A stretch of DNA of 64,000 bases, from positions 765,838-829,837 of the forward strand of contig CAKMXJ010000010.1 in the NCBI GenBank assembly GCA_928724745.1. The letters are read 5' to 3'. The position numbers were made by a program, and so were the translations under genes. A model generated the notes under the pieces. The model was not told where the DNA came from and searched no databases. It worked only from the letters and a program-made list of their open reading frames with translations. Source of the stretch: Anthracocystis setariae (lineage: Eukaryota; Basidiomycota; Ustilaginomycetes; Ustilaginales; Ustilaginaceae). Position 1 is the stretch's first letter. Every line of letters begins with the position of its first letter. Positions 53,589 to 63,679 of the stretch are shown piece after piece.

Positions 53589-54193
53589 TTGTTGACAGCA
53601 GCTCAGCAATGTGATGTGAGGAATACAGGTTTGCATAGCAGAGATTGGAACAGCATGATCAGCAAGTGAAAGTGCTGCTTGCAAAGCATGACTGTCAGCG
53701 TACATGCAATGGTTGATATACGCCGTGAATGGTAATCTACGTCAAGGCTGCCCTATACAGAAGACAATGGGGCATCACATGTGTTATTGGGGAAAACACC
53801 TCAGGAATGTAACAAGTACACTTAGCCTAGGTGATTGATGTCTGCATTTTATGTGGATTATTGAGAACCCGCAAGGGAAAAGGGGCCTTTCAGGAATCGA
53901 AGGGGCGTGGGTTCAATCCACGTTGTCGCACTGTTACCGTGTTAATCCTCCGTCACAAGCGCTAGAAGTCTACGGTCAAATCTGTTTTCTATGGATAGCC
54001 GTGAACTGACAGCGCTTGTGACGTGACTTTGTTTTTTGCTGTTGTACTGACATTGTTCTGTGTCTAGCAGACGGGAAAGCATGGGAACCACAGGACAAGT
54101 ACAAAGCAGTCTGTGTTGAAGATGGAGAGTCAAATCACGGAGAGCCTTCTTTCCTTTGCGGTAATTGAATTTTTCAAGGCAGCACAGCACAGA
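53589..54193. other. Spacer after helicase copy B
   Basis: The first 93 bp match copy A's flank, then the sequence is unrelated to it. No gene seen. A GTGGGTTCAATCCACG stem-loop near 53908 is not a convincing tRNA. Confidence 0.5.
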
Positions 54194-54684
54194 GGGGGAC
54201 GTGTCTCTGAGAATCAGATTTTTGCTCGGAGAGGAAAGTCCCCCTTTGCCAGAAGTTCGAAGGCAAATTACTTGGATTTTTCAAGGCAGCCCAGCACAGT
54301 GGGGGGACGTGTCTCTGAGAATCAGATTTTTGCTCAGAGAGACAAGTCCCCCTTTGCCAGAAGTTCGAAGCCAAATTGCTTGAAATTATTTTTCAGGCAG
54401 CACAGCACAGTAGGGGGACGTGTCTCTGAGATTCAGATTTTTGCTCAGAGAGACAAGTCCCCCTTTCCTAGAAGTTCGAAGCCAAATTGCTTGGAAATAT
54501 TTTTCAGGCAGCACAGCACAGTGGGGGGACGTGTCTCTGAGATTCAGATTTTTGCTCAGAGAGACAAGTCCCCCTTTGCTGGAAGTTCGAAGCCAAATTG
54601 CTTGGAAATAATTTTCAGGCAGCACAGCACAGTGGGGGACTTGTCTCTTCGATCTACTTTTTGAATCTGAGAGACAAGTCCCCC
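54194..54684. repeat. Tandem hairpin array 2 (five inverted repeats) upstream of DO3
   Basis: Five units at 54194-54245, 54301-54352, 54413-54463, 54524-54574 and 54634-54684. Arms are GGGGGACGTGTCTCTGAG and CTCAGAGAGACAAGTCCCCC with a short T-rich loop. The last unit has perfect 15-bp arms (GGGGGACTTGTCTCT / AGAGACAAGTCCCCC) and a different loop. Units are spaced about 107-112 bp, joined by GAAGTTCGAAGCCAAATTGCTT-type linkers. The array ends about 50 bp before the DO3 start, the same arrangement as array 1 and DO1 but with an unrelated palindrome sequence. Confidence 0.88.
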
Positions 54685-54735
54685 TCCTTCTCGATGCTGA
54701 ACTGTTGCAATCACCCCAGACCTCTTAATACATCC

Positions 54736-55758
54736 ATGCCAGCCAAGTCTCAAGCAGCTTTGGATCGAAAGAAGGAGGCCACAGCAGTCAGGGATGCAGA
54801 GAGAAGGAGAAGCTATCGAGACTTACAAAAGGAGACCTACAAGATCCATCTTTCTCGAAGGCATCATATCAACAAGGCCTCAGCCCTATCCAGCTTCGAT
54901 GATCTTGAGCTCAAACCACTTGGAGAGGTCAATGACAAGTATCCAACTTGAAGAAACCTCTCTCTAGTGGACAGACAGAGCAAACAGATCGTGCTTCAGA
55001 GGATTTCACCTACCAGTTACACCAAAATGCTCGAAGCTAGAGCATCCTCCATCAAAGGTCGAGACTACCTGAATGCATACCTATCCAAGAAGGCCTCAGC
55101 ATGGCAAATCAAGAGGTCAGACATCGAGTCTAGCAAGCAGCAGCTCAAGTTCAAGCTCACAAGAAGGAAAGTTGTCGAACATCATCTTGGCATCTGGCAT
55201 TCTCGAGGCAAAACCAGCCTAGACTTCACCAAAGAGACCTCCAATCATCGATACAAGGATCAAGCACTCAATCTTCTCCTCTGGGCAAAGCAGCACATGG
55301 CCAGCACAATGAAATCTTCGAAGAGATTGATTGATTCCAGCTTCAGACACAACCTCAAGACTCGAAGCAAAAGTACCAAGTGGCTAGCCTCGATCTTTGA
55401 ACCATCCAATGTCGACCTTCTCCACCCCTACTGGACCACTATAGCCTTCTTCTCCAACTTTGCAGGGGGTCTGCATCGAGATGAGCAGGATTGTATCCCT
55501 TCCTTCCTATTCAACTTTGAAGAAGCAGCTTGGCTGGAGTTGCCAGAGTTCTCGGTCAAGATCCTTATCAATCCTCTCGACATGGTCATACTCAACTCTC
55601 ACACCTACTGGCATCGAACCAAACCTGTGGATTCTGAGTCTACAGCTGGAAAGAGATGGGCATTCAGTGGTTTCTATCGAGAGTCCATCTACAATCAAGA
55701 ACCTATCACTAGCATTGCACATAAGAGACTCGAGGCTATCAATGAGAAGCACAAGTAA
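54736..55758 (+). pseudogene. 2OG-Fe(II) dioxygenase-like DO3 with one in-frame TGA
   Basis: The frame starts at ATG 54736, the first after the hairpin array, with a basic, helix-prone N-terminus (DRKKEAT..RDAERRRSY). It meets TGA at 54949-54951 and then continues in the same frame to TAA at 55756. Alignment with DO1 runs across the stop (..PT*RNLSL.. against ..PSNLTL..), so the TGA lies inside the gene. Downstream the core is complete: HHLGIW, GGLHRD (H247, D249, counting the stop), YWHRT (H293), KRWAFS (R307). Either a very young nonsense mutation, TGA readthrough or a sequencing error would explain this. Otherwise it belongs with DO1 and DO4. Confidence 0.72.
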
Positions 55759-56156
55759 TTCCATTCCAGACTCGAAGAGAAAAGGGGGGATTCTGAATGA
55801 CCAGCTCCAAAAAGGCTCGAGACCCCCAAAATCTGACCTGGCTGAAAATTCTTGCCGAGTTTCCCCTATTTTGATCCTGCCACCCAAGTCTGATTTCCGA
55901 GTTCCATAATTTCCCTGACGTGTTTTTTTGCATTCTGAGTGTTAGTTCATACCGAGTGTTGGTCCAATTGATGATTTTGGTCAGGTAGTCCTCGTTGGCA
56001 CGTGTTCTTGACCTTCTGCGTGGTCTGGTATATACCCTTGCTGATACAGAGCCTCAACAAGAACACGCTTTACTGGATCTCTGCCATATGTAGGAAGTAG
56101 CACCAGTCCAAGACGTACACAGTGAACAAAAAGACAGGTCAAAAAGCTTGCGTTTT
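55759..56156. other. Spacer between DO3 and the 323-bp repeats
   Basis: Unique sequence with no gene recognised. Confidence 0.4.
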
Positions 56157-57180
56157 CAGGTACTTACCTTTGACATGCCTTTATCTGTCCAAAATCAGCT
56201 AATAAAGGCATGTCAAAGTGAAGTCACGCATAGGTGAAGCTATCAAGGTGTGACTTTGTGTTCCATACTCAGGATGAGCCTGCGCAATGTCCTATGGGGT
56301 AGAGAAGTCAATATATGAGCCTTTGTGTTGACGCGTGTTTCCTTGCGGATCAGTAGCAGCACCCAGTTTCCGCATGGATTGCCAGAACACCTCAGAGAGG
56401 CAAGTCTCTGTCATAGGCAGCTGCAGCAGGTTGAGAGGAGTCCAGAACACTATTTTGCGTGGAAGATTTCTTGCATTTTCAGGTACTTACCTTTGACATG
56501 CCTTTATCCGTCCAAAATCAGCTAATAAAGGCATGTCAAAGTGAAGTCACGCATAGGTGAAGCTATCAAGGTGTGACTTTGTGTTCCATACTCAGGATGA
56601 GCCTGCGCAATGTCCTATGGGGTAGAGAAGTCAATATATGAGCCTTTGTGTTGACGCGTGTTTCCTTGCGGATCAGTAGCAGCACCCAGTTTCCGCATGG
56701 ATTGCCAGAACACCTCAGAGAGGCAAGTCTCTGTCATAGGCAGCTGCAGCAGGTTGAGAGGAGTCCAGAACACTATTTTGCGTGGAAGATTTCTTGCATT
56801 TTCAGGTACTTACCTTTGACATGCCTTTATCTGTCCAAAATCAGCCAATAAAGGCATGTCAAGGTAAAGTCCCCGGTCTTGGGTCCATTTTGGATCTGCC
56901 TTTTGTGTACACACTCAGAAGAGGTTGCTCCAGTGTCCTATAGGCTAGAAAGTGAGACAGCTACACTTTAGCTTTCACGCTGTTGCCTACCCCAGCACCT
57001 CCTCCAGCAGTGAATTATGCAAAGTGCTCAGAGAGCAAATCCTATGCTATAGGACGCTGCAGAATGCTGAAGGGACCTCAGAACACTCATTTGCGTGGAA
57101 GATATCTTGCGTTTTATGGTACCTGCCTTTGACATGCCTTTAATCATCTGAAATCAGCAACTCAAGGCATGTCAAGGTAA
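56157..57180. repeat. Hairpin array 3: 323-bp tandem repeat with one inverted repeat per unit, upstream of DO4
   Basis: Fold-backs at 56169-56217, 56492-56540, 56815-56862 and 57128-57176, with arms TTTGACATGCCTTTAT / AATAAAGGCATGTCAAA and a 15-bp loop. The first units repeat with a 323-bp period almost without change; the fourth is diverged but keeps GACATGCCTT / AAGGCATGTC. Small open frames of 63-67 aa in each unit are repeat translations. The array ends about 800 bp upstream of DO4, farther than in DO1 and DO3. Confidence 0.85.
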
Positions 57181-57984
57181 AGTTGGCGGGAACAAGTCCA
57201 CTTTCAGTATGTCTCTTGTGTACAAGCTCAGAATTAGCTGGTACAGTCTCCTATAGTATAGGATGAGTGAGACCTATGCCCCTAACCCCCACCGCATCTC
57301 CTAGTCATTGCCCAACTCAGTTCAGTGTCACACAGTCAAGACATGTCAGGATAGGTGAAGAGCTGCCTTCCTTCCAGCCATGCTTCTCAGTCATCAGACA
57401 TATCCAGCAGCACCAACATTGTATCCGCATCAAAGTCCAACTCTAGCTACATCAGCCCCCAGGCTCAGCAAGAGTCCTGTACTAACAATCAAGTTTGTCT
57501 TTTCCAGGAGCGCCTTGACAATGTTATCAGTACATCTTATCAATCTTATCAGGCAGCTCCTTCTATGGAAGCAGAGCTGCAGGAAAGTAGATCTGTGGAG
57601 GTGGAGGTCCAGTCAGTTGTGGAGGTGGAGGTGGAGGTGGAGGTGGAGATTTTTGGCTCTGAGAGAGTCCAAGGTTGTCTCCACTCCATTCTTCTTCCTT
57701 ACTACCACCATCTCCATCTAGCTTCGCTTCCACAGCCCTTTTCACCTGCCCACAGCCTGCTGATCCTTGGTCTTTCCTGAAGAGTCACTCAAGTGCACCC
57801 CTGGCCTTAGTTTGCTGGTTGACATAGCACCTCTGATACCTCACCAGCTGCCTGCTCTTTAGCAATATATAGCAAGCTAGTCGAAGGGAAAGATCTTGGA
57901 AGGAGCAGTAAAGGCCAAACCCACTCCCTTGCTATCTCCCTGCTGATTCTGCCTCGTTCCAAAGCCTCTGTTCTCTGCCCAATC
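57181..57984. other. Upstream region of DO4 with GGAGGT microsatellite
   Basis: No gene is convincing. A (GGAGGT)n-like tract lies at about 57597-57648, a TATATA motif at about 57866, and one copy of the 25-bp motif TAGCTTCGCTTCCACAGCCC near 57718, which recurs just after DO4. Confidence 0.5.
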
Positions 57985-58935
57985 ATGGTGTCAAACAAGA
58001 ACAAAGCTAAGAACATGCTGGAGAAGAAGAAGAGGGAGTCTTTCAACCTTGCAAAGGCTCATGCTCAGACCCTCTCCCTTCCCAACCTCAATCTGCCAAA
58101 GGCAGCTCCCAACTCAGCATTCTCTGTTGTTGGTCAGCCTGTGCAAGTCCCTGGGCATGACTGCCCCATCAGCACCAACCTCACCATCTTGGACAGCACC
58201 AGTTCTGAACCAATCCTGCAGAGATTCAGACCAACATCCTACAACAAAAGGTCGGAAGCAAATCAGTCTGCTGTCAAAGGTCTTGAACTCTACAAGAAGG
58301 CCTGCACAACAATTCCCAAGAACAAGAAGACCAGGGGTACCATGCATCTTGGCATCTGGAGTGAGCAGGGGAACATGAAGTACAACATGACCAGAGACAC
58401 CACCCACAACCCCAACTCTCTTCCTTTGCTCAGATGGGCCAGAGATCATTCCAACATGGCTTTCAATCATCTTCTCTCCCTCTTGCACCCAACTTGGCAA
58501 CGAAGCTTTGCACAGAGACCTGGAGCAATGAAATGGCTGGAGGACTTCTTTCAGGAGCAAACAGAGCCCATCCCAACCTACTGGAGCACTTCCACCTTCT
58601 TCAACACATTCACTGGTACTGTACATGATGACCATGACGATGCCATCCCCTCTATCTTGTTCAACTTTGGAGCTCCAGCCATGATCAGGATTGTACCCTA
58701 TGGCATTGATGTTCAGGTGGACCACTTGGACATTTTGGTATTCAACACAAGTCTCTGGCACATGACTTGGGATCCTAACCCAGACTCTGACTCTGGCAAG
58801 GAAAGGTGGGCTTTTTCTGCATTCCTCAGGCAGGTCATCCTTGACAAGAAAGCTCCTAGTAACTTGTCCTCTCAGAGACTTGACCTGGAGAACCAGCCTC
58901 CTGCCAAGAAGAGGTTTAGATCTGCTATACCCTAG
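57985..58935 (+). CDS. 2OG-Fe(II) dioxygenase-like protein DO4
   Basis: 316 aa, single exon. Lys-rich N-terminus (NKNKAK..LEKKKRES), then the family landmarks MHLGIW near residue 115 and FFNTFTGTVHDDHDD with H214 and D216. LWHMT contributes H259 and KERWAFSAFLR contributes R274. It is clearly homologous to DO1 and DO3 over the core, with the loop between distal His and Arg a few residues longer. The frame is intact with all predicted metal and cosubstrate ligands, so the protein may be active. The substrate is unknown; nucleic-acid base oxidation is a hypothesis from resemblance to fungal Tet-like oxygenases. Confidence 0.75.
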   Translation: MVSNKNKAKNMLEKKKRESFNLAKAHAQTLSLPNLNLPKAAPNSAFSVVGQPVQVPGHDCPISTNLTILDSTSSEPILQRFRPTSYNKRSEANQSAVKGLELYKKACTTIPKNKKTRGTMHLGIWSEQGNMKYNMTRDTTHNPNSLPLLRWARDHSNMAFNHLLSLLHPTWQRSFAQRPGAMKWLEDFFQEQTEPIPTYWSTSTFFNTFTGTVHDDHDDAIPSILFNFGAPAMIRIVPYGIDVQVDHLDILVFNTSLWHMTWDPNPDSDSGKERWAFSAFLRQVILDKKAPSNLSSQRLDLENQPPAKKRFRSAIP

Positions 58936-59393
58936 TGACCCTGCTTCATTGCACTCCATTAGCTTCGCTTCCAAGGCCCTTTTCTGTGAATGCAAAGCAG
59001 CTCTTGAGCTTGGCAATCAATGCTTTGTCTGTATACACAAAGCAGCTCAGTAGCCTCGCTTCCAAGGCCCTTGTCAGTATACACAAAGCAGCTTGATAGC
59101 TCTGCTTCCAATGTTTTGTCCTTAACACATGAGCACTCCTCTAGGTCCGCTTCTGGGCCTTTTTTCCAGGCAGACTCTTGCAACAAGACTATGACCCACT
59201 TTCTCTTCCCTGAGGCAAAAGTTGGGACATAACTTTGCTTTCTAGACACTTGGCTGGAACAACAAAGCTTGGAGACAATGCAATTACAGAGATGAGGTAA
59301 AATGTCACTGCAGCTTGGGATGCATTGACTGTGTAGCTGAGCTTGCATCAAATGCTACTTCCTGACTTTTCTTCCTCTTTCCAGACCATGAAT
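58936..59393. repeat. Short interspersed repeats after DO4
   Basis: TAGCTTCGCTTCCAAGGCCCTT-like copies lie at about 58960, 59049 and (diverged) 59097, followed by repeats of GTATACACAAAGCAGCT at about 59031 and 59076. No gene. Confidence 0.55.
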
Positions 59394-62300
59394 CTGTGTG
59401 TGTCAACAAGAGTGTCAGCAAAGCGTGTCAACATGCAACAGCAGTGTACAAAGCAGTGTCTGCGTGTCTGCCACCCAGTTCTCCATGTCGCTACACACCA
59501 TCACCGTGTCGGCTGTATCGGAGGTATGTGAACTTGTGTTTCAGGTGTTGGACACCGTAACCAAGGTGTGGAGCTTGCTGACTGCTGCTGCAGCGCTCTG
59601 ATAGGACCAACAAGCATGTCAACATGCACACACAGGGTGTAGACTGTCCAAAAAGGCGTTACGCAAGGCAAAACAATTGTCGTACGTGTGACACCAAAAA
59701 CACGCAAGCTTCAAAGATGGAAAGCAGGAGCTGTCTGTGTGCTTCCACAGTGTTGCCAACCGTCTGAAAAGGGTGTCTGCAGGCCGTTGCAGCTGCATTG
59801 GAGAGTGGAACATCAAAACGCAAGGCAAAACAATCATCATACGTGCAGAACCGTAAACACGCTCATCTCCGATGGCAGGTCCAGGAGCATGCTCCAGTGC
59901 TTCCAACAAGTGTATACAGGTGTGCGACAATGTGGAACACAGTGAGCCAGCATCACAGAGGAGGATCGGTGTCTGCTGTGTACCATCACGGTCAAAGACG
60001 GTGGGATCACATGTCACACGGTAGAGCTTCCGACACCATTTCAACAGCATCGTAGCAGCACCAGAGCGGCCAGACATTGTGTCGGTCACTGTACAGGCTG
60101 TAGATACCATACCGATGCTGCCAATACATCCATTCCAGCTGCCACCGCACACCACCAGCGCTCCAAGTGTCCAGCTGCAAACACGTGAAAACATAGACTC
60201 ACCGTTCTTGTCTCCTGCTTCCAACGATGGCGTTCCCAGGGTATGGCAAACATCCAGCAGCTAGATCATATGCACCAGCAATGCTACATGTCAAATCATG
60301 CTCAAAAACAGGGCCACAAAAAGAACATGGATCCAACGCAACCAGTGTAAACATGCGTAAACGCACACATGAGAACTATGTAGAGACACCACAGGAGGCC
60401 GTGTAGGGTTGGGGTTAGAGTTAAGGTTGGGGTTAGCGTTAGAGGTTGGGATATATATATCACACAGGCCAGGATCAGTGTCCATCACGATCTCCAGGTG
60501 CAATGTATCTTTGTCGGTACAACTACGATCACGTGCTTGCGTCAGCAAGCTGTGTGTGTCAACAAGAGTGTCAGCAAAGCGTGTCAACATGCAACAGCAG
60601 TGTACAAAGCAGTGTCTGCGTGTCTGCCACCCAGTTCTCCATGTCGCTACACACCATCACCGTGTCGGCTGTATCGGAGGTATGTGAACTTGTGTTTCAG
60701 GTGTTGGACACCGTAACCAAGGTGTGGAGCTTGCTGACTGCTGCTGCAGCGCTCTGATAGGACCAACAAGCATGTCAACATGCACACACAGGGTGTAGAC
60801 TGTCCAAAAAGGCGTTACGCAAGGCAAAACAATTGTCGTACGTGTGACACCAAAAACACGCAAGCTTCAAAGATGGAAAGCAGGAGCTGTCTGTGTGCTT
60901 CCACAGTGTTGCCAACCGTCTGAAAAGGGTGTCTGCAGGCCGTTGCAGCTGCATTGGAGAGTGGAACATCAAAACGCAAGGCAAAACAATCATCATACGT
61001 GCAGAACCGTAAACACGCTCATCTCCGATGGCAGGTCCAGGAGCATGCTCCAGTGCTTCCAACAAGTGTATACAGGTGTGCGACAATGTGGAACACAGTG
61101 AGCCAGCATCACAGAGGAGGATCGGTGTCTGCTGTGTACCATCACGGTCAAAGACGGTGGGATCACATGTCACACGGTAGAGCTTCCGACACCATTTCAA
61201 CAGCATCGTAGCAGCACCAGAGCGGCCAGACATTGTGTCGGTCACTGTACAGGCTGTAGATACCATACCGATGCTGCCAATACATCCATTCCAGCTGCCA
61301 CCGCACACCACCAGCGCTCCAAGTGTCCAGCTGCAAACACGTGAAAACATAGACTCACCGTTCTTGTCTCCTGCTTCCAACGATGGCGTTCCCAGGGTAT
61401 GGCAAACATCCAGCAGCTAGATCATATGCACCAGCAATGCTACATGTCAAATCATGCTCAAAAACAGGGCCACAAAAAGAACATGGATCCAACGCAACCA
61501 GTGTAAACATGCGTAAACGCACACATGAGAACTATGTAGAGACACCACAGGAGGCCGTGTAGGGTTGGGGTTAGAGTTAAGGTTGGGGTTAGCGTTAGAG
61601 GTTGGGATATATATATCACACAGGCCAGGATCAGTGTCCATCACGATCTCCAGGTGCAATGTATCTTTGTCGGTACAACTACGATCACGTGCTTGCGTCA
61701 GCAAGCTGTGTGTGTCAACAAGAGTGTCAGCAAAGCGTGTCAACATGCAACAGCAGTGTACAAAGCAGTGTCTGCGTGTCTGCCACCCAGTTCTCCATGT
61801 CGCTACACACCATCACCGTGTCGGCTGTATCGGAGGTATGTGAACTTGTGTTTCAGGTGTTGGACACCGTAACCAAGGTGTGGAGCTTGCTGACTGCTGC
61901 TGCAGCGCTCTGATAGGACCAACAAGCATGTCAACATGCACACACAGGGTGTAGACTGTCCAAAAAGGCGTTACGCAAGGCAAAACAATTGTCGTACGTG
62001 TGACACCAAAAACACGCAAGCTTCAAAGATGGAAAGCAGGAGCTGTCTGTGTGCTTCCACAGTGTTGCCAACCGTCTGAAAAGGGTGTCTGCAGGCCGTT
62101 GCAGCTGCATTGGAGAGTGGAACATCAAAACGCAAGGCAAAACAATCATCATACGTGCAGAACCGTAAACACGCTCATCTCCGATGGCAGGTCCAGGAGC
62201 ATGCTCCAGTGCTTCCAACAAGTGTATACAGGTGTGCGACAATGTGGAACACAGTGAGCCAGCATCACAGAGGAGGATCGGTGTCTGCTGTGTACCATCA

Positions 62301-62625
62301 CGGTCAAAGACGGTGGGATCACATGTCACACGGTAGAGCTTCCGACACCATTTCAACAGCATCGTAGCAGCACCAGAGCGGCCAGACATTGTGTCGGTCA
62401 CTGTACAGGCTGTAGATACCATACCGATGCTGCCAATACATCCATTCCAGCTGCCACCGCACACCACCAGCGCTCCAAGTGTCCAGCTGCAAACACGTGA
62501 AAACATAGACTCACCGTTCTTGTCTCCTGCTTCCAACGATGGCGTTCCCAGGGTATGGCAAACATCCAGCAGCTAGATCATATGCACCAGCAATGCTACA
62601 TGTCAAATCATGCTCAAAAACAGGG
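59394..62625. repeat. 1156-bp subtelomeric tandem repeat, 2.8 copies
   Basis: Copies at 59394-60549, 60550-61705 and 61706-62625 look identical. Each complete unit contains degenerate telomere-like sequence (GTAGGGTTGGGGTTAGAG) and an ATATATATAT tract. The third copy stops at CAGGG and passes directly into TTAGGG repeats. The longest open frame (201 aa, minus strand, at 59619, 60775 and 61931) has no recognisable domain and I do not call it a gene. Confidence 0.92.
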
Positions 62626-62646
62626 TTAGGGTTAGGGTTAGGGTTA
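62626..62646 (+). repeat. Interstitial telomere-type block (TTAGGG)3
   Basis: Three perfect TTAGGG units plus TTA, abutting the truncated third 1156-bp repeat; followed by CAAGGGGG. Confidence 0.9.
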
Positions 62647-62946
62647 CAAGGGGGTCTGAATTACAAACAGGGTAGGGTTGCTTAATAAAAGTTGTTCATC
62701 TACCCAAAATAGGTATATTTGATTACTTAACCCTACGCAAGTTGCATAATAAAATGTTGCTGTACGGCTCCGTCAATATTGGGCCGACTCGACTCGGGTT
62801 GGCAAAAATTTCACTTTTCAGGGACGCACCCATAGTAAACTATGGCTCAAATAGGCCCAAATGAACACCCTGAAACTCCCATGGAAGGGCGCAAAGTGGT
62901 TGTGGAGCTATGGCCGACTTGTTGTTTTTGGAGATTTTGGTCGAAC
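62647..62946. other. Unique sequence between telomere-type blocks
   Basis: No gene. It contains a small palindrome CCATAGTaaACTATGG near 62830. Confidence 0.4.
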
Positions 62947-62967
62947 TTAGGGTTAGGGTTAGGGTTA
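62947..62967 (+). repeat. Interstitial telomere-type block (TTAGGG)3, second
   Basis: Followed by the same CAAGG as the first block, so the two junctions share sequence. A shorter TAGGGTTAGGGTT is at 63041-63053. Confidence 0.9.
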
Positions 62968-63130
62968 CAAGGTCCTCCCCGCCGGAGAGCACTTTGATCA
63001 AGAATCTTTACTAATGGGAGTTGTAGATATAGGTCTGAACTAGGGTTAGGGTTCTAATGCTTATCCCCAGCTGGGCAGCTCTGGAAGACGGTCCATTTGA
63101 AAATTGGAAGACGCGTCTGTATTCAAATTG

Positions 63131-63192
63131 GAAGACGGTCCAATACAAATTAAGACGGTCCAATACAAATTAAGACGGTCCAATACAAATTA
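63131..63192. repeat. 20-bp tandem repeat
   Basis: Three direct copies of AAGACGGTCCAATACAAATT plus partial related copies at about 63084-63130. Confidence 0.85.
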
Positions 63193-63231
63193 GACCGGAC
63201 GCGTCCAAAATTCCTGCTTTTTCCGCTTGTT

Positions 63232-63675
63232 CAGAACGTGTCACAACACGTCATCTAACACAGCCGGAGACGTCAGGAAATTCCTGCTTTTTCCGTTTAG
63301 TCAGCATGTGTCACAACACGTGTTCTAACACGTCCGAAGGCGTCCGAAATTCCTGCTTTTTTTGCTTGTTCAGAACATGTCACAACACGTGTTCTAACAT
63401 GTCCGGAAGCGTCCGAAATTCCTGCTTTTTTTGCTTGTTCCGCATGTGTCACAACACGTCATCTAACACAGCCGGAGACGTCGGAAATTCCTGCTTTTTT
63501 CTGCTTGTTCAGTACGTGTCACAACACGTGTTCTAACACAGCCGGAGACGTCGGAAATTTCTGCTTTTTTCTGCTTGTTCAGAACGTGTCACAACACGTG
63601 TTCTAACACGTCCGAAGGCGTCCGAAATTCCTGCTTTTTTGCTTGTTCAGAACGTGTCACAACACGTGTTCTAAC
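63232..63675. repeat. 69-bp satellite with CACGTG palindromes, seven copies
   Basis: Units of about 67-71 bp contain GTGTCACAACACGTGTTCTAACAC, then GAAATTCCTGCTTTTT. Five copies carry the palindrome AACACGTGTT; two have CACGTCATC instead. No gene. Confidence 0.88.
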
Positions 63676-63679
63676 ATGT

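Noticed and set aside
1..53681. Helicase duplication as an assembly artefact
   Set aside because: The copies differ by many substitutions, an Ala-tract length change, a 30-bp indel and a frameshift, and have different flanks, so they are true paralogues.
53880..53935. tRNA-like T-arm (GTGGGTTCAATCCACG)
   Set aside because: Loop and stem register do not fit a standard T-arm, and no A-box, anticodon arm or acceptor stem could be found upstream.
54113..54664. 183-aa open frame
   Set aside because: It is a translation of the hairpin array; the repeated peptide (VSEIQIFAQRDKSP) only reflects the DNA repeat.
59619..60224. 201-aa minus-strand frame repeated three times
   Set aside because: Its conservation comes from recent tandem duplication of the whole 1156-bp unit. 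No domain and no start or splice context was recognised.
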